NCBI GenBank assembly: GCA_036272915.1
Contig: DATAXV010000210.1
Coordinates: forward strand, 1 to 16,952
Length of the DNA stretch: 16,952 bases
Source: DATAXV01 sp036272915
GTDB lineage: Bacteria; Chloroflexota; Dormibacteria; Dormibacterales; Dormibacteraceae
Reading direction: 5' to 3'
The translations under genes and the position numbers were made by a program. The notes below the pieces were generated by a model. It worked only from the letters and a program-made list of their open reading frames with translations, was not told the origin of the DNA and ran no database searches. This document shows, piece by piece, positions 7,302 through 14,470 of this stretch; positions within the stretch are counted from its first letter, which is position 1; every line of letters begins with the position of its first letter.

Positions 7302-7439
7302 ATGGATGCGACCACGATTCGGTATCTCTGGCGTGCGGTCCGGCCGGTGGCCTCGTTGGCCGGTGACCGGGTGCTGCGAGCGGATGTGAGGGAGGCCAGC
7401 GGGGACCAGTGTCTGCATACGCGCGACTTGCGCTCCTGA
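7302..7439 (+). CDS. Possible small leader protein at the head of the secretion operon
   Basis: This 45-residue frame starts at ATG 7302 with GGGGAGG at 7287-7293 and 8-nt spacing, a better ribosome site than that of the following gene; ATG 7296 is an in-frame alternative. The product is basic with few hydrophobic runs (it begins MDATTIRYLWRAVRPV) and matches no family I know; it is not a Flp-type pilin. Roughly three quarters of third positions are G or C, intermediate between the operon genes and the intergenic DNA. It overlaps the SAF-domain gene start at 7409 by 31 nt, so translational coupling is plausible. It may equally be untranslated leader. Confidence 0.35.
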   Translation: MDATTIRYLWRAVRPVASLAGDRVLRADVREASGDQCLHTRDLRS

Positions 7440-8044
7440 TCGGCACGCCGATCGTCGTCATCGCCTTCATCGGCGCCGTCTATCTCCAGATCTATCTGGG
7501 CTCGCGGTCGACCCGGACCGGATGGATGCTGACCCAGGATGTGACCGCCGGGACGCTGCTCACGGCGCGGAACGTCGAGCGGGTCCAGGTCGGCGCCGAG
7601 GGCACCCCGTTCGCGCTGCTCACCGCCGACCCGATCCGGAACCGCGAACACGCCGACCACGAGATGCAGGCCTCCCACCTACTCGCGCCCGACGACGTCA
7701 CCGACAGCGGGGTGGTCCTGGCGCCGGTGACCTTTGCCTCCAGCCCCTCGCTCAGCCCGGGCCAGCAGGTCGACGTCTACGTCACCGTCGGCGAGTCCGT
7801 GTACCAGGTCGGCCGGAACCTGACCGTGCAGGGACCGGAGTCGATCTGGGTGCCCGCGTCCGAGGAGGCCGACTGGGTCGCGCTGCAGGCCAACCACGCC
7901 ACCCTGATCGCGGTCCGCAGCGCCGGGGCGGTCGCGCCGCAGGGCTCGTCCGCCTCGCTGCAGCAGGCGCTCCAGGACCTGGGTGTGCAGACGCCCTCCG
8001 GCGGCGGCTCCGGCTCCGGTTCGGGTTACGGGGGAGGGGCGTGA
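7409..8044 (+). CDS. SAF-domain membrane protein, CpaB/RcpC-like
   Basis: This 211-residue protein has one N-terminal membrane helix (about 7-27), then an extracytoplasmic region beginning with an SAF-like segment, GWMLTQDVTAGTLLTARNV (38-56), the typical CpaB/FlgA pattern in which an incoming chain meets an 'introduced by x-x-G-x-x-L' turn. A beta-rich stretch with SPGQQVDVYVTV (about 116-127) follows, and the C-terminus is Gly/Ser-rich (about 197-211). CpaB/RcpC proteins are periplasmic or cell-surface assembly factors of Flp/Tad pili, in diderms acting near the secretin. The start is GTG 7409; the frame is closed by a stop at 7364-7366 and has no better start, and only weak purine-rich sequence precedes it. 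Its stop overlaps the next start by 4 nt (GTGA), and it is the first clear gene of the Tad-like operon. Confidence 0.72.
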   Translation: MSAYARLALLIGTPIVVIAFIGAVYLQIYLGSRSTRTGWMLTQDVTAGTLLTARNVERVQVGAEGTPFALLTADPIRNREHADHEMQASHLLAPDDVTDSGVVLAPVTFASSPSLSPGQQVDVYVTVGESVYQVGRNLTVQGPESIWVPASEEADWVALQANHATLIAVRSAGAVAPQGSSASLQQALQDLGVQTPSGGGSGSGSGYGGGA

Positions 8045-8838
8045 GCGCGGTCATCAGCTGGGTCGGGATCAAGGACGGCCAGGGCGTCACCACCAGCGCG
8101 CTCGCCGTCGCCTTTGAGCTCGCCTACCGACACCACGTCCTGGTCATCGACGCCGACCAGTCGGGCACCGGCACCATGGTCGACCTGCTCGACGTCGAGC
8201 CGGCCCAGCGGGGGATGTCCCGCTTCACCGGCAGGATCCAGTCGATCACGGTGGAGATGCTGCGCGAGGAGGCGGTGCAGGTGCCGCGGCATCGGAACCT
8301 GTTCGTGATCCCGGGCCTCAACGGCGTCTGTGGCAAGCCCGCCTACGTCCTCGCCCGGGAGCTCGAGCAGGCGCTCCGCCGCGTGCCCTTCCACTTCGTC
8401 GTCATCGACTGGGGCGCCGCCTGGTCCCACGCCGGGCTCGACTCACCGGCCCGCGCCGCCGACGCCATGTGCCGCCTCTCCGATCGGGTGCTCGTCCAGT
8501 TCGTGGACAGCCCGGTGCTGCTGACCCGGGCGATCCGGGTCCTGCAGCAGGCCCGCCCGTCGAAGGCCGAGCTGGTGCTGGTCGAGGCCAGGCGGCAGGA
8601 GCAGCTCCGCCGCGAGCTCCGGGCCGCCCTCCACCATCACCTGCCCGAGCTGGAGCTGGCGGCGACCATTCCCTGGGATCCACGGGCCGCCGGCAACGCC
8701 GAGGACCACTGCACGACGATGACCTCGACCGGAGTCCAGCTCTGCCGGCAGCTGCAGATCCTGAGCCGCGCCGAGCCTCTGCTGCACCTGCGCGGGCCGG
8801 TCGCGCCCGCGCTCCACGCCGGCGAGGCGCAACCGTGA
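8041..8838 (+). CDS. CpaE/MinD-like P-loop protein with degenerate Walker A
   Basis: This 265-residue protein has the fold signatures of the MinD/ParA/CpaE family. An N-terminal strand leads into GIKDGQGVTTSALAVA (9-24), followed by VLVIDADQSGTGTMVDLLD (33-51, Walker A' region) and FVVIDWG (119-125, Walker B position). The canonical deviant Walker A is KGGxGKT. Here the signature lysine is kept as K11, but the P-loop lysine is replaced by V16 and the second glycine by D12, so ATP hydrolysis is doubtful. CpaE proteins localise or regulate Tad pilus assembly. Starting at GTG 8041, it overlaps the SAF gene stop by 4 nt and the next start by 4 nt, showing tight coupling. It could be a pseudo-ATPase partner of the intact MinD-like ATPase encoded at 12462-13982. 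Family assignment is good; exact role is inferred. Confidence 0.72.
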   Translation: MSAVISWVGIKDGQGVTTSALAVAFELAYRHHVLVIDADQSGTGTMVDLLDVEPAQRGMSRFTGRIQSITVEMLREEAVQVPRHRNLFVIPGLNGVCGKPAYVLARELEQALRRVPFHFVVIDWGAAWSHAGLDSPARAADAMCRLSDRVLVQFVDSPVLLTRAIRVLQQARPSKAELVLVEARRQEQLRRELRAALHHHLPELELAATIPWDPRAAGNAEDHCTTMTSTGVQLCRQLQILSRAEPLLHLRGPVAPALHAGEAQP

Positions 8839-10253
8839 GCCTGGTCGCTCCGGCGCCGTTCGAGGCGCTGCCCGAGCGCCCGTGGCCCGACATCGGGCCC
8901 GACGTGGCCGACGTCGCCGAGGCCCTGTTCGCCGCCATCCACGGGCTCCGCCGCCAGCACGACGTCAAACCCTCGGTCCGCCACGAGGAGGAGGTGCCCC
9001 GCCTGGTCGAGCACATCATCGCCAGGGCCGTGCAGCAGCCTCACCTCTTCCACCTCCACGCCGGTACCGCCCAGCGCCTCGCCGCCGAGCCGGGGTTCCG
9101 CGACGCCGTGGAGCGGGCAAGCCGGGTCCGCGCCTCCTTCCTCTACCCGCTGTCCCGCCTCATCTACCTGGAGGAGGGGACCGAGGAGATCCACGTCAAC
9201 CGCTGGGACGAGTGGATCGTGACCCGGGCCGACGGCAAGCAGGTTCTCCGGGCGGAGGGCAATCCCTTCCACGGCAACGACGAGCTGCTCTCCTTCCTCC
9301 GCGAGCGGATCATCCAGATGCCCGGCTTCCAGGGCCATCGCCAGTTGAACGAGGGTCATCCCATCGCCGAGGGCAACCTCGGCGGTCTGCTCCGCATCTG
9401 CGTCATCCAGCGGCCGGCGGTGACCGGCTCGAGCAGCGTCATCGCGACGCTGCGCTTCCCCGGCGCCGCCGCCCTCTCCAGCCTCGACGACTACGTGCGC
9501 GACGGGGTGATGCCGTTCGGCGTGGGCAGGTTCCTGGAGGCCTGCGTCGCCGGCAAGGCGAACATGATCATCGCTGGCGGGACGGCGACCGGCAAGACCA
9601 CGCTGCTTCGCGTGCTCTGCGGCCTGATCCCACCCCACGAGCAGGTGCTGGTGATCGAGGACTCGGCCGAGCTCCACCTCGAGCTCGACCGCGGGGACGG
9701 CCGGCCCTGGCATCCACTGGTGCAGCAGATCTGCACGGTCGCGCCGTCCACCAACGATCCCGGCGACGTCGGCGTGACCATGCGCCATCTGGTGCGGACG
9801 GCGCTGCGCCTGCGGCCGGATCGCATCATCCTCGGCGAGGCCAGGGACGCCGCCATGGCCGACGCCTGCAGCGCCGCCACCACCGGCCACGAGGGCTCGA
9901 TGGTCTCCCTCCACGCCGACGACGCGCTGCAGTCGATCAAGCGGGCGGCGCAGTACGTGATGATGTCGCCCGACTACCGGGGCGCCGCCAACGTCAGCCT
10001 GATCGCCGAGAGCCTGGTTCACCAGGCGTTCGACCTCGTCGTCCACCTCTCCTTCGACCTGCACCGGCGGCGGGTCGTGAGCGGGGTCGCGGCCCTCGGC
10101 GACGAGCCCGGGCACGTCGCCTGGATCTACCGCACCGATCCATCGACCGGCCTGCTCCGCCGGGAGGCCAGCCTGATCGGCGATCTGCCGCCCAACCTGC
10201 GCCGCAAGCTCCGCTCGAGCCTGCCCGGGGCCGAGGTTCCGCAGCCGGCATGA
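8835..10253 (+). CDS. CpaF/TadA-type secretion ATPase (VirB11-like)
   Basis: This 472-residue hexameric-type ATPase resembles CpaF/TadA, which powers Flp pilus or type II-like secretion at the inner membrane. It shows an N-terminal helical region (about 1-100) and a middle domain with YLEEGTEEIHVNRWDEW (about 112-128). Walker A is GGTATGKT (248-255, K254). An Asp box EDSAELH lies at about 276-282, Walker B is RIILGEARD with E335, and the His box is GHEGSMVSLHADD with H352 and H360. All catalytic elements are intact. The start is GTG 8835, overlapping the CpaE-like stop by 4 nt, and the stop overlaps the TadB-like start by 4 nt. Gene order SAF-CpaE-CpaF-TadB-TadC is classic for tad loci, which supports the assignment over conjugation or type IV secretion VirB11. 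It also aligns with the actinobacterial TadA style. Confidence 0.9.
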   Translation: MSLVAPAPFEALPERPWPDIGPDVADVAEALFAAIHGLRRQHDVKPSVRHEEEVPRLVEHIIARAVQQPHLFHLHAGTAQRLAAEPGFRDAVERASRVRASFLYPLSRLIYLEEGTEEIHVNRWDEWIVTRADGKQVLRAEGNPFHGNDELLSFLRERIIQMPGFQGHRQLNEGHPIAEGNLGGLLRICVIQRPAVTGSSSVIATLRFPGAAALSSLDDYVRDGVMPFGVGRFLEACVAGKANMIIAGGTATGKTTLLRVLCGLIPPHEQVLVIEDSAELHLELDRGDGRPWHPLVQQICTVAPSTNDPGDVGVTMRHLVRTALRLRPDRIILGEARDAAMADACSAATTGHEGSMVSLHADDALQSIKRAAQYVMMSPDYRGAANVSLIAESLVHQAFDLVVHLSFDLHRRRVVSGVAALGDEPGHVAWIYRTDPSTGLLRREASLIGDLPPNLRRKLRSSLPGAEVPQPA

Positions 10254-11170
10254 GTGGAGTCGTCCTCGACCCGGTGGCCCTGGTCGCCGAGCTGCTTGCC
10301 ATCCTCGCCCTCTGGTTCCTCTACGTCGCCTTCATAGCCCGGGCGCGGCCACGGTCGATGCGGCGCGCCGGGTCGTTGCTGCGCATGCTCTGGGACCGTG
10401 AGCGTAGGCAGTCGGCCGAGCTCGGCTGGCAGCCGCGCTGGTGGTTCCTTCTCCGCGCCGCCGCGCTCGCCGCGGCCACGGCTGCCGGCGTCTGGATGGG
10501 CACGCCGCTCACGGCCCTGCTCGGTGTCGGGCTGGGCCTGGCGGGCGTGCCCTACCTGCTGCAGTCGCGCGCCGAGCGGCGGCGGTTGCGGATGGACCAG
10601 GCGATGGTCGAGATGGTGCGGACGCTGAGCTCCATGGTGCGGGGCTCCAACCAGACCCTGGACCAGGCGCTGACCGACCAGGGTCAGAATCCCGATCTGG
10701 TCCTGGCCTCCGTGCTGGCGCCGCTGGCCGACACCCAGCGCTCCGTGCGGGAGCGTCTGGTCGAGGTCGAGCGGCGGATGCCCAGCCCGATCGGCAACCG
10801 CATCTGCCTGGACCTGGTCATCGGCCACTCGATCACCCCGGAGGCCTTCCTGGACGCTGCCGACCGGGTGCTGGTGCCGCAGTACGAGCGCGACCTCCAG
10901 GTCCAGCAGCGGAACCACGCGACCGCGGCCGGGGCCAGGCAGGTCGCCTTCATCTGCGTCTTCCTGATGGCCTTCATGTTCGTCTTCGTCATGTCCGACG
11001 CCGCCCTGCGCGGCCCCTACGAGACGGCGGGAGGGCAGCTGGTGCTGCTTCTGGTCGTGCTCATGGTGGCGGGGGTGCTCTGGCTGATCCACCTGCTCAC
11101 GCCCAGGGCGCGGTCGGTGCGGTGGGATGTCCGAGCCATGATCGACGTGCTCGAGCGGCGCTATGGCTGA
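10250..11170 (+). CDS. TadB-like type II secretion F-domain membrane protein
   Basis: This is a 306-residue integral membrane protein. Predicted helices lie at about 10-30, 66-82, 85-104, 231-248 and 262-283. Between the second pair and the last pair is a cytoplasmic helical domain (about 105-230) containing LRMDQAMVEMVRTLSSMVRG and LVPQYERDLQVQQRN, the T2SF layout of TadB. It would form the inner-membrane platform that CpaF acts on, together with the TadC-like product encoded next. ATG 10250 overlaps the CpaF stop (ATGA), and the stop overlaps the next gene by 8 nt. Sequence similarity to named TadB proteins is faint by eye, so the call rests on topology plus operon position. Confidence 0.72.
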   Translation: MSGVVLDPVALVAELLAILALWFLYVAFIARARPRSMRRAGSLLRMLWDRERRQSAELGWQPRWWFLLRAAALAAATAAGVWMGTPLTALLGVGLGLAGVPYLLQSRAERRRLRMDQAMVEMVRTLSSMVRGSNQTLDQALTDQGQNPDLVLASVLAPLADTQRSVRERLVEVERRMPSPIGNRICLDLVIGHSITPEAFLDAADRVLVPQYERDLQVQQRNHATAAGARQVAFICVFLMAFMFVFVMSDAALRGPYETAGGQLVLLLVVLMVAGVLWLIHLLTPRARSVRWDVRAMIDVLERRYG

Positions 11171-12089
11171 GTCGGCGGCGCCGCTGGCGGTGCTCCTCGC
11201 CGGTGTCGTCGGGCTGGGCCTGCTCTGGCGGCTGGGAACCTGGGCGCCGCCGTCGGTCCAGACCTTCCGCCGCCTCGCCCGCCGCCACGGCATCGTCGTC
11301 CGTGAGCCGCTGGCCGAGCGCCTGGCCCTGCGGGCCCCGCTGCTCCGGCGGCTACAGGAGGCGACCGACATCCAGCGGCTGCTCGTCGTCGCCGACCGCC
11401 AGGAGGCCGCGCCGGCCTGGCTCCTCCGCGTCCTCGGCCTCTCGCTGCTGGCGACGGCGGTGCTGCTGCTTCTCGACCTTCTCGCCTGGATGGTGGCGGG
11501 ACGGCTGGCCTTCGCCCCCTGGCTCGCCTTCGCCGTCGGCCTCCTGCTCATCGCCATCGCCTACGTGCACCTCCGCAACGCCGCCCTGGCCCGCTGCCGC
11601 GGGCTCGAGCTGGCCGTGAACCAGTCCCTCACCGAGCTGGCCATGCTCACCTACACCCGACAGCTCCCGATCGAGGTGGCGCTGGAGGACGTGGTCGCCC
11701 GCTGTCAGACCGATGGCCAGCTCCACCGGCTCTTCGACGGCGAGCGGTGGCAGGACCTGGTCAGCCAGGAGGCCGGGCCGCTGGGCTTCGACCGGAGCCT
11801 GCTCGCCAGCCACACCGCGATCTACGAGGCCATCGCCGGCCGCTACGGCGTACCCGCCTTCAAGGTCCTGGCCACGACCATGCGCCGGATCAACGACAAG
11901 GGCCAGGTGCCGGCAGAGGTCCTGACCGGCCTGGCCGCGACCGTCGCCGAGGGCGAGCTGGTCTCGATGATGGTGGAGGCGGAGCAGTCGCGCGCTCGCC
12001 AGGCATTGCCGGTGGGGCTGCTCGTCCTCCCTCTGCTGCTCCTCATCGGCTACCCGCTGATCGTGGGCCTGGCCCACGCCTTCTCCTGA
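11163..12089 (+). CDS. TadC-like type II secretion membrane protein
   Basis: This is a 308-residue membrane protein with helices at about 6-23, 88-108, 116-136 and 282-302. A cytoplasmic domain between the third and fourth helices (about 140-280) contains LELAVNQSLTELAMLTYTRQLPIEVAL and, near the end, GELVSMMVEAEQSRARQALP. The pattern of a helical T2SF-like domain ending in a terminal pair or single helix fits TadC, the usual partner of TadB. It begins at ATG 11163 inside the last codons of the TadB-like gene. The insert GERWQDLVSQEAGPLGFD (about 193-210) is more polar than usual TadC. The assignment depends on topology and on following a TadB-like gene. Confidence 0.68.
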   Translation: MAESAAPLAVLLAGVVGLGLLWRLGTWAPPSVQTFRRLARRHGIVVREPLAERLALRAPLLRRLQEATDIQRLLVVADRQEAAPAWLLRVLGLSLLATAVLLLLDLLAWMVAGRLAFAPWLAFAVGLLLIAIAYVHLRNAALARCRGLELAVNQSLTELAMLTYTRQLPIEVALEDVVARCQTDGQLHRLFDGERWQDLVSQEAGPLGFDRSLLASHTAIYEAIAGRYGVPAFKVLATTMRRINDKGQVPAEVLTGLAATVAEGELVSMMVEAEQSRARQALPVGLLVLPLLLLIGYPLIVGLAHAFS

Positions 12090-12091
12090 CC

Positions 12092-12472
12092 GTGGCACGT
12101 CGCAGCCTGCTCCCGATCGTGGTGACCGCCATGCAGGTGGCGGCGGCGATCGTCGTGCTCGGGGTGCCCCACCCGGGCGACGTGATCGGATTTCTGATGG
12201 GCAGCGTCCCCACCCTGGGGCAGGCCGTGGCCATGCTCCAGGCGCTGCTCTGGGCGGTGGTCGCGGGCTCCGCGCTGGTCAGCCTCTGGCTCGGCCTTCG
12301 CCAGGCCCGGCTGGCGCTCAGGATGCGAACCCTTCGGCAGGCCTGGGCGGGCGCCGTCGTCGTCGTCGGGTGCTGCGTGCTGCTCGCCGGCGTCGCGCAC
12401 CGCCTGGCCACTCCGGGGGAGACCATGACCGGGGGATCAGTACAGGAGGCGAGGCAGGAACTTGCGCGGTAG
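12092..12472 (+). CDS. Small three-helix membrane protein of the Tad-like operon
   Basis: This 126-residue protein of no recognised family has three hydrophobic segments at about 5-24, 44-67 and 84-102, separated by short loops. The second loop is rich in Arg (GLRQARLALRMRTLRQ), so it should be cytoplasmic by the positive-inside rule. The tail (103-126) is polar. GTG 12092 is 2 nt after the TadC-like stop, consistent with coupled translation; an in-frame GTG a few codons later is possible. It has neither the Flp pilin motif (GxxxxE followed by a helix) nor the paired aspartates of a TadV/CpaA prepilin peptidase. It might be an accessory subunit of the membrane platform, or a VirB2/PrgI-like small channel component; that is only inference from location and size. 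Confidence 0.65.
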   Translation: MARRSLLPIVVTAMQVAAAIVVLGVPHPGDVIGFLMGSVPTLGQAVAMLQALLWAVVAGSALVSLWLGLRQARLALRMRTLRQAWAGAVVVVGCCVLLAGVAHRLATPGETMTGGSVQEARQELAR

Positions 12473-13982
12473 CCGATACGAGTCCTACACGTTCGTGCCG
12501 CTCTTCCCGACGCCGCATGACCGCGACGCCGCGGAGGAGTTGGAGGAGGCGGCCAATCCCGACGCCCCCTGCCCGGCGAGGGTCGCGACCATGCCTCTCC
12601 AGGGGATGGCCTTCTTCGAGGCCGCCGGCGAGCGCGCGGCGGAGCTCGACCGGGTCTGGTCGGAGCGGGTTCCCCGAGCCAGCTGCCCGGTGGTGCTGCT
12701 GCTCGACGAGCCCGGGCTGGAGGAATGCCTGGCCGGGCTCGACGCGGAGTTCGTCATCGGGGTCACCGACGGAGGCGCCGGCGCCAGGTACGCCGGGCTC
12801 CCCAACGTCCGCCTGATCGAGAGCGGCGAGGCGATCGAGATCACCGACGAGGCGATGCGCCTGTGGACCGAGAACGGCGCCCGCTGCTTCCTGCCCGGGT
12901 CACCACCGGAGGCGGACGCCAGCGCCGCCGGGAGCGACGACGACCTGCTCGCCGCGCTCTTCGGCGAGGCATCGCCCGCTCCGCGTCCGGCCCGCCCCGA
13001 CGAGCCGCCCCCCGATCCGCTGGCCGCGCTCTCGGCCGCCACGCCGGAGGCCCCGCCCGAGCCGCCTGGGCTCCAGGGACGGCAGGGCCTGTTCTCCGTT
13101 CCGCGGCCGGAGAGCGGAGCGCGGGACTGGCTGGCTTGGGCCCGATCGATCATCGCCCGCCACAGGGAGGTGGCGGTCCCCGACGAGATCGGCGACCTGC
13201 TTCTCGGCGTCTCGCCGTCGCCGCTGGTCGTGGTCGGGTCGCGCAAGGGCGGCGTGGGCAAGACCGCGCTCAGCGCCGGGCTGGCCCAGGTCTGCGGCTA
13301 CTCGCTCGACGGCAAGGCCGGAGTGGCTGGCCTGATCGACCAGAACATCAACAACGCCGATCAGTGGGGAAGGGTCATGGTGCCGGAGGGAACCCCGACG
13401 GTCCGGGACCTGATGAGCGCCCTGGAGACCGGGTATGAGCTTCCCCCGCCTCCGGCCTACGCCCGGACCCCAGCGCTCGCCGTGTACCCGGAGTCGAGGG
13501 ACCCCGGGGACGGCTATCCGGCGGCGCTGGTGCGCCGTTTCGTCAACGGTCTCCGAGCACGTCACGTGATCTCGGTGGTCGACCTGCCCAACACGCTGCC
13601 GGCCTACACCTCGGCCGAGGCGTCCGTCGCCGCCGCCTACGTCGGTGAGGCGGACCTGGTCGTCGTCCCCACCACCGACGACCCCAACGCCCTTCGCGCC
13701 GTCACCGATTACCTGACGCTGCCCTCGCTTCGCGCCAAGCCGGTCGTCGTCGCCTACATCGTCTCCCCGGAGCCGGGCATCCGGGAGGACCCCAACGTGC
13801 TCCGGCTGCTGCAGGGCATCCGGCGCGGAAGCCGCGCCATCGTGCCCTTCCCGAAGACCGAGAAGGCGACGCTGGCGGTGGTCAAGGGCACGTCCATCCT
13901 CGACGTCGAGACCAGCCTCCGGAACGCCTTCATCGAGCTCGCCTCGACCGTGGCGAGGGTGCTGGTGGAGGGCGACGCGTGA
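12462..13982 (+). CDS. MinD/ParA-like ATPase with unusual N-terminal extension
   Basis: This 506-residue protein has three parts. Residues 1-150 form a compact domain I do not recognise, with alternating strands and helices (PVVLLLDEPGLEECLAGLDAE at about 76-96); it could be a degenerate receiver-like fold, as in CpaE. Residues about 150-215 are an acidic then Pro/Ala-rich linker beginning SDDDLLAALFGEA. Residues about 225-506 form the ATPase: deviant Walker A RKGGVGKTA (K262 and K267 both present), Walker A' GLIDQN (D293), Walker B VVDLPN (D374), and DLVVVPTTDDPNALRAV (about 398-414) where ParA-type proteins have their substrate-contact strand. The P-loop is intact, unlike the first MinD-like protein. 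TTG 12462 is chosen because AGGAGG and GAGGCAGG lie just upstream, 11 nt inside the previous gene; ATG 12591 would remove only the extension. It probably acts as the operon's working regulator or positioning ATPase. Confidence 0.75.
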   Translation: MRGSRYESYTFVPLFPTPHDRDAAEELEEAANPDAPCPARVATMPLQGMAFFEAAGERAAELDRVWSERVPRASCPVVLLLDEPGLEECLAGLDAEFVIGVTDGGAGARYAGLPNVRLIESGEAIEITDEAMRLWTENGARCFLPGSPPEADASAAGSDDDLLAALFGEASPAPRPARPDEPPPDPLAALSAATPEAPPEPPGLQGRQGLFSVPRPESGARDWLAWARSIIARHREVAVPDEIGDLLLGVSPSPLVVVGSRKGGVGKTALSAGLAQVCGYSLDGKAGVAGLIDQNINNADQWGRVMVPEGTPTVRDLMSALETGYELPPPPAYARTPALAVYPESRDPGDGYPAALVRRFVNGLRARHVISVVDLPNTLPAYTSAEASVAAAYVGEADLVVVPTTDDPNALRAVTDYLTLPSLRAKPVVVAYIVSPEPGIREDPNVLRLLQGIRRGSRAIVPFPKTEKATLAVVKGTSILDVETSLRNAFIELASTVARVLVEGDA

Positions 13983-14470
13983 TCCTCGCCAGGCGCGAGC
14001 CGGACGCGGCTCACCTGAGCCGGGTGGCCCTGCTGGTCCACGCGCTCATCCACGACCTCGCCGCGTGGATGGCGGGGGTGGAGGGGCCGGTGACTCCCGG
14101 ATCGAATCCGAGCTACCGCCTGGACGGCGTCGCCGCCCTTCCGTCTCCCCGCGAACGGCTGCGTCGGTACGTGGATCCGTCGATACTCCGAGCCTGGTCG
14201 CCGGCGATCGCCGAGTGGCGGGCGCTGGGGCACGGCTACCGTCCCCGCTTCGAACGCCGCCTGCAGGTCCACCTCTCCACGAACGGGGGAGGGCCCCGCG
14301 CGGAGCTCCTGCTCCGGGATCAGTCGACGATCGAGTCGCCCGATGGCGTGTGGTGGAAGCCTGATCGGACCTGGCGGCTGGTGGTCGGCTTCGACGGCGC
14401 CCTGGACCGCATCGCCAGCATCGAGCTTCGTCCGGATGAGCCAGAACGTTCCGCTCGGCCCCCTCGATAG
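13979..14470 (+). CDS. Conserved-looking cytosolic protein of unknown function in the Tad-like operon
   Basis: This 163-residue protein has no signal peptide and no long hydrophobic segment. The N-terminal half is helical (HLSRVALLVHALIHDLAAWM, about 12-31). The C-terminal half is strand-rich and includes RRLQVHLS, AELLLRDQSTIESPDGVWWKP and TWRLVVGFDGALDRIASIEL. I recognise no family. GTG 13979 overlaps the ATPase stop by 4 nt (GTGA), the same spacing as most genes of this operon, and the codon use is the same, so it is a genuine operon member. Its position right after a MinD-like ATPase suggests a partner protein for that ATPase, but nothing in the sequence proves it. Confidence 0.6.
   Translation: MILARREPDAAHLSRVALLVHALIHDLAAWMAGVEGPVTPGSNPSYRLDGVAALPSPRERLRRYVDPSILRAWSPAIAEWRALGHGYRPRFERRLQVHLSTNGGGPRAELLLRDQSTIESPDGVWWKPDRTWRLVVGFDGALDRIASIELRPDEPERSARPPR

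Noticed and set aside
14343..14435. Upstream extension of the last operon gene to 14343
   Set aside because: The first 31 codons overlap the preceding gene heavily and read as shadow sequence; the ATG at 14436 immediately precedes the basic segment and membrane helix.
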